Shown piece by piece: positions 61,319 through 64,000 of a DNA stretch of 64,000 nt (the stretch's first letter is position 1; each line of letters starts with the position of its first letter). Below the pieces are notes generated by a model. That model had not been told where the DNA came from. It ran no database searches and was given only the letters and a program-made list of their open reading frames with translations. The stretch covers positions 43,041,574 to 43,105,573 of the forward strand of contig OX578278.1 in the NCBI GenBank assembly GCA_951217055.1, given 5' to 3'. Source of the DNA: Gerris lacustris (Eukaryota > Arthropoda > Insecta > Hemiptera > Gerridae). A program made the position numbers and the translations under genes.

Positions 61319-61753
61319 TATATTCACAGAAACTTTATCTTTTGGATATATAAGTATGTACTTATAGTCTCCGGCAAAGATGCGTATATAATAGAATCTC
61401 TTTACAATGGACTATTAGGGGCTGATGGTTGTCAGTTTAAATGAAAGTCCGGTTTATACAAAATAATTCTTTCAAATAATAATTCAAAAGGGTGTAAATC
61501 ATTGAAAGTTCAGTAGTTAGCTAGAAAAAAGTGGCTATTATACATGAAATAAAACATAGGATTAATAGAAAATTATGTGTACCTACCTATTTATTGCATT
61601 AATATGTAAAACAAGAAGGTCCTGGTTCATATTGATTGCTTATACATTCATTGATTTTAAAAATAACTTATTTTCTGATACGTTTGTTTGCTTAATATTT
61701 ATTCAGTTAATATCTGACGGAGGTGCTATATAGCCCAGTTAATAAAGGATTTT
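61314..61753. other. anonymous AT-rich DNA
   Basis: No gene. A GTCCGGTTTATA word near 61448 resembles CGTCCGTTATAA near 62940, on the far side of the palindrome. The GCCCAGTTAATAAAGG at 61730-61745 has an imperfect inverse at 62820-62838. The outer element may therefore extend past the 1-kb palindrome. Confidence 0.35.
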
Positions 61754-62805
61754 ACCTGCAACTAATTAGGGGAAATCTGGATTTTTTTCCTGATGATAGA
61801 CCATGATAAGGGGTACATTCTCTCAAAAGTCCCCACTTCTCCCCCTTGTGCTCCCCCCCCCCCCCCCCCCCCTACCCCATATTAAAGTTCAAAATTTACT
61901 TATTTTTCACTTTTTACGCAAAACTGTTTATTTTTTGAAGAGAAGTGTTATTAACAAAAATATTTCTCACATAATTCTGCACAAAAAAGGTCCCATGCAT
62001 GTTTGAAGTGAGACATACCGTTTTCGAGGTATTATTGATAAAAAATCCAATTTTTTATTTTTGCGAATCAAGATATGTTAAAAAAACACTTCTGATTTTA
62101 ATGAAATTTGGATGGTAGGCCATACTTAGCCTATCGTTGATCCTATATAAATTTCAACCTTCTGTCCTATTATTTTATCTTGCACATGCGCACAAACATA
62201 CATTTATTTAGACCTTTATCTTCAAAAGTACTCAACTGATTAATATGAAATTTGGATGGTTTGTCGCAAGTTTGTAGCCTGCAGATAGCCCCAACTTAAT
62301 TTCATATTAATCAGTTGAGTACTTTTGAAGATAAAGGTCTAAATAAATGTATGTTTGTGCGCATGTGCAATTGTGCAAGATAAAATAATGGGCGCAGAAG
62401 GTTGAAATTGATATGGCATCAACAATAGGCTAAGTATGACCTACCATCTAAATTTTATTAAAATCAGAAGTGTTGTTTTTAACACATTTTGGTTCGAAAA
62501 AATAAAAAATTGGCATTTTTATCAACAATATCTCGAAAACGGTATGTCTCACTTCAAACATGCATGGGACCTTTTTTGTGCAGAATTATGTGAGAAATAT
62601 TTTTGTTAATAACACTTCTCTTCAAAAAATAAACAGTTTTGCGTAAAAAGTGAAAAATAAGTAAATTTTGAACTTTAATATGGGGTAGGGGAGGGGGGGG
62701 GGGGGAAGCACAAGGGGGAGAAGTGGGGACTTTTGAGAGAATGTACCTCTTATCATGGTCTATCATTAGGAAAAAAATCCAGATTTCCCCTAATTAGTTG
62801 CGGGT
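61754..62805. mobile_element. 1,052-bp palindrome (fold-back element)
   Basis: The left arm from ACCTGCAACTAATTAGG and the right arm ending CCTAATTAGTTGCGGGT are inverted copies about 490 bp long, with scattered substitutions and differing C/G-run lengths. The spacer at about 62256-62300 is short. The arms share blocks with family A (AATGAAATTTGGATGGTAGG, CACATGCGCACAAACATACA), so the element was built from family A sequence. The two 67-70 codon frames (61803 plus, 62554 minus) are the same frame in the two arms and encode nothing recognisable. Confidence 0.88.
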
Positions 62806-62990
62806 ACAGCCTGTTTTTGGCCTTTATTGACTGCGGCTAATAAGTGTTATTATAAATAATAGTCAATTTTTAAAAAATATTCGGCTATAGTTTCATAAGT
62901 GGATTTTTTTGTTTTGTTTTGCCTGTTCGTTATTAGCGGCGTCCGTTATAATAATATTTTATTGATATACTAATCAATATATTCCATCTG

Positions 62991-62991
<1 letters not shown>
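62806..62991. other. anonymous AT-rich DNA
   Basis: Short gap between the palindrome and the last (TA)n; nothing recognised apart from the outer inverted words mentioned for 61314-61753. Confidence 0.4.

Positions 62992-63081
<90 letters not shown>
62992..63081. repeat. (TA)n microsatellite, about 90 bp
   Basis: Pure TA tract, immediately followed by ACAGTGTGTCCCAAGATAG. Confidence 0.97.
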
Positions 63082-63084
<3 letters not shown>

Positions 63085-63280
63085 TGTGTCCCAAGATAGA
63101 GAATCCGAGAGGAAAAAGTTTCTTATTTTTAGGTTTCCGAAGAAAATACATTCTTTATAAAAACTTCTGCTTGCTCTTAAACCTCTAAAAATTATAAAAT
63201 TTTCTTGATTTTAAGTACAAGGTGTTCCGTTTTTTGAAAACTTTAAAATATTACCAAGAGTAAACTGCCCTTATTTTCAT
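63082..63280 (+). mobile_element. possible mariner/Tc1-type terminus at the (TA)n edge
   Basis: ACAGTGTGTCCCAAGATAGA directly after TA resembles the ACAGGGTGTCCCAAAA-type ends of some TA-target elements in insects. A related ACAAGGTGTTCCGTTTTTT stands at 63219-63237 in the same orientation. No opposite end is seen, so the call is tentative. Confidence 0.3.
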
Positions 63281-63284
63281 GATG

Positions 63285-63730
63285 ATTGTTGTAGCGTCTC
63301 GGGTCCCTAGTTGGGGTATGGGTGTTACCTTAAGGTCCTCCGACGCCACTATGCGTGTCCTGGGGTGCCACCCGGGGCCGGCGTTCCGACCTGAAGTCGT
63401 CCTTAGGTCTCCGGTGGCTCTCAGCCCTCCTGATGGACGGGAGTTCCCTCCGGCTACGGTGATCTGTCCTTCTTACGTCCTCCTCCACTCTCCTTCGACT
63501 CTCAGTCCTCCTGGCTGCTGGTAGATGGGGTGGGCCTGGTCCTCCTCGGACCCGATGCACCACCATGGAGATCAGGCCCAAGAATACGCGCCACTTAACC
63601 TCGTCGAGGGCCCTAACCGAAGATCTGGGGATTCACATTGGGACTTGCCAGTTTCCCGGCTCACCACCAATGTGGTCCAGTTTCCGGTACAGGGCCCCCG
63701 GTATCCTATTCCGAAGATGCATCTCACTGT
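63285..63730 (-). other. GC-rich block, possible edge of an LTR retroelement
   Basis: About 450 bp are far richer in G+C than anything else in the window. A minus-strand frame (63330-63581, 83 codons from Met) is very rich in Arg, Pro and Ser (ARRTESRRRVEEDVRRTDHR), with no domain I recognise. Upstream on the minus strand is CACATTGGTGGTGAGCCGGG (about 63655-63674), which could be an LTR end (CA) followed by a TGG-type primer site. Farther up, AATAAA (63979-63984) with CAGTCTGTTGTTCGCG resembles an LTR polyadenylation region. The basic frame would then be the start of Gag. An isolated host exon or contaminating repeat is the alternative. Confidence 0.25.
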
Positions 63731-64000
63731 ACAACTAGGCAAGTCAATACTATTTCCCACTTATTTACCCACCCAGGTCTTCTCAAATTTGCAATTAAGT
63801 AGGGGATACCAAACTAAAAGAGTGTCATTTAGTTTTATGTATTATAATTTATAATTCGATCATATAAGGGAGATAAATGTTGGAGAGTAGAGTGTAGACA
63901 GTACGATACAACATATTAACTTAAGACAATGAAAAATACACTTTTTATATGTAAGGCAAACGCGAACAACAGACTGATTTTATTTTGACATAACAATATT
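63731..64000. other. window end, AT-rich; candidate LTR part
   Basis: Ordinary AT-rich sequence. Apart from the minus-strand AATAAA and CAGTCTGTTGTTCGCG noted for the GC-rich block, nothing was recognised. Confidence 0.3.

Noticed and set aside
61803..62766. Proline-stretch frame present twice (67 and 70 codons)
   Set aside because: The proline stretch is the translation of a C-run, and the two frames are the mirrored arms of the palindrome, so duplication is not evidence of coding.
61754..62805. Long palindrome suspected as an assembly or sequencing fold-back artefact
   Set aside because: The arms differ by many substitutions and by run lengths, which a single-molecule artefact would not show to this pattern. 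It is kept as a real feature, subject to raw-read check.

Overview
The window is strongly AT-rich eukaryotic nuclear DNA. It is almost certainly from an arthropod and most likely an insect. The evidence is a pile-up of metazoan transposable elements: a Penelope-like retroelement with a GIY-YIG domain, a Ty1/copia relic, mariner-type transposase fragments ending in an MCINEEGHHFEH-like motif, hAT elements with 8-bp target duplications, Helitrons and a tRNA-derived retroposon. There are also very long (TA)n tracts. I could not recognise a single intact host protein-coding gene, rRNA or functional tRNA gene. Most open frames are short, and several simply read through (TA)n as Tyr-Ile repeats. The species cannot be named from this sequence alone.

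Layout. 1-2.8 kb: AT microsatellites and anonymous DNA. 2.8-4.5 kb: a Penelope 3' scrap, a hAT end and a decayed copia gag/protease/RT. 4.5-5.7 kb: a fold-back element. 7.2-7.8 kb: first copy of a dispersed repeat called family A here. 8.4-10.5 kb: two nested inverted-repeat elements derived from mariner-like transposons. 11.3-13.8 kb: repeat relics and G-runs. 15.8-18.2 kb: a Penelope-like element bounded by a perfect 68-bp inverted repeat, with a broken RT-endonuclease frame. 22.4-23.8 kb: a hAT element inside another repeat. 25.3-30 kb: a cluster of family A copies, one carrying Helitron-like sequence. 30.3-30.9 kb: a compound tRNA-derived retroposon with apparent 13-bp target duplications. 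32.8-34.9 kb: two TIR elements side by side. 40.2-41.0 kb: a hAT-type element. 41.7-45.6 kb: family B (TIRs related to TTTTTAGGGTTT, internal 160-300 bp tandem units), a 160-bp tandem array and long (TA)n tracts. 49.2-51.5 kb: a GCATGC-rich TIR element and a field of short motifs in alternating orientation. 55.1-61.2 kb: a composite Helitron with five tandem 5' ends, a 3' end joined to a new 5' end, a family B insertion, a retroposon scrap and a second 3' end. It is flanked on both sides by (TA)n, as if inserted into one microsatellite. 61.7-62.8 kb: a 1-kb palindrome. 63.3-64.0 kb: an isolated GC-rich block, possibly the edge of an LTR retroelement running out of the window.

The elements do not form a pathway; the window is a layered archive of insertions. 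The best leads are the composite Helitron, the compound tRNA retroposon, the conserved covarying hairpin at the Penelope 3' ends, and the shared design of the family B elements. Divergence between repeat arms in most palindromes argues against simple assembly fold-back artefacts.
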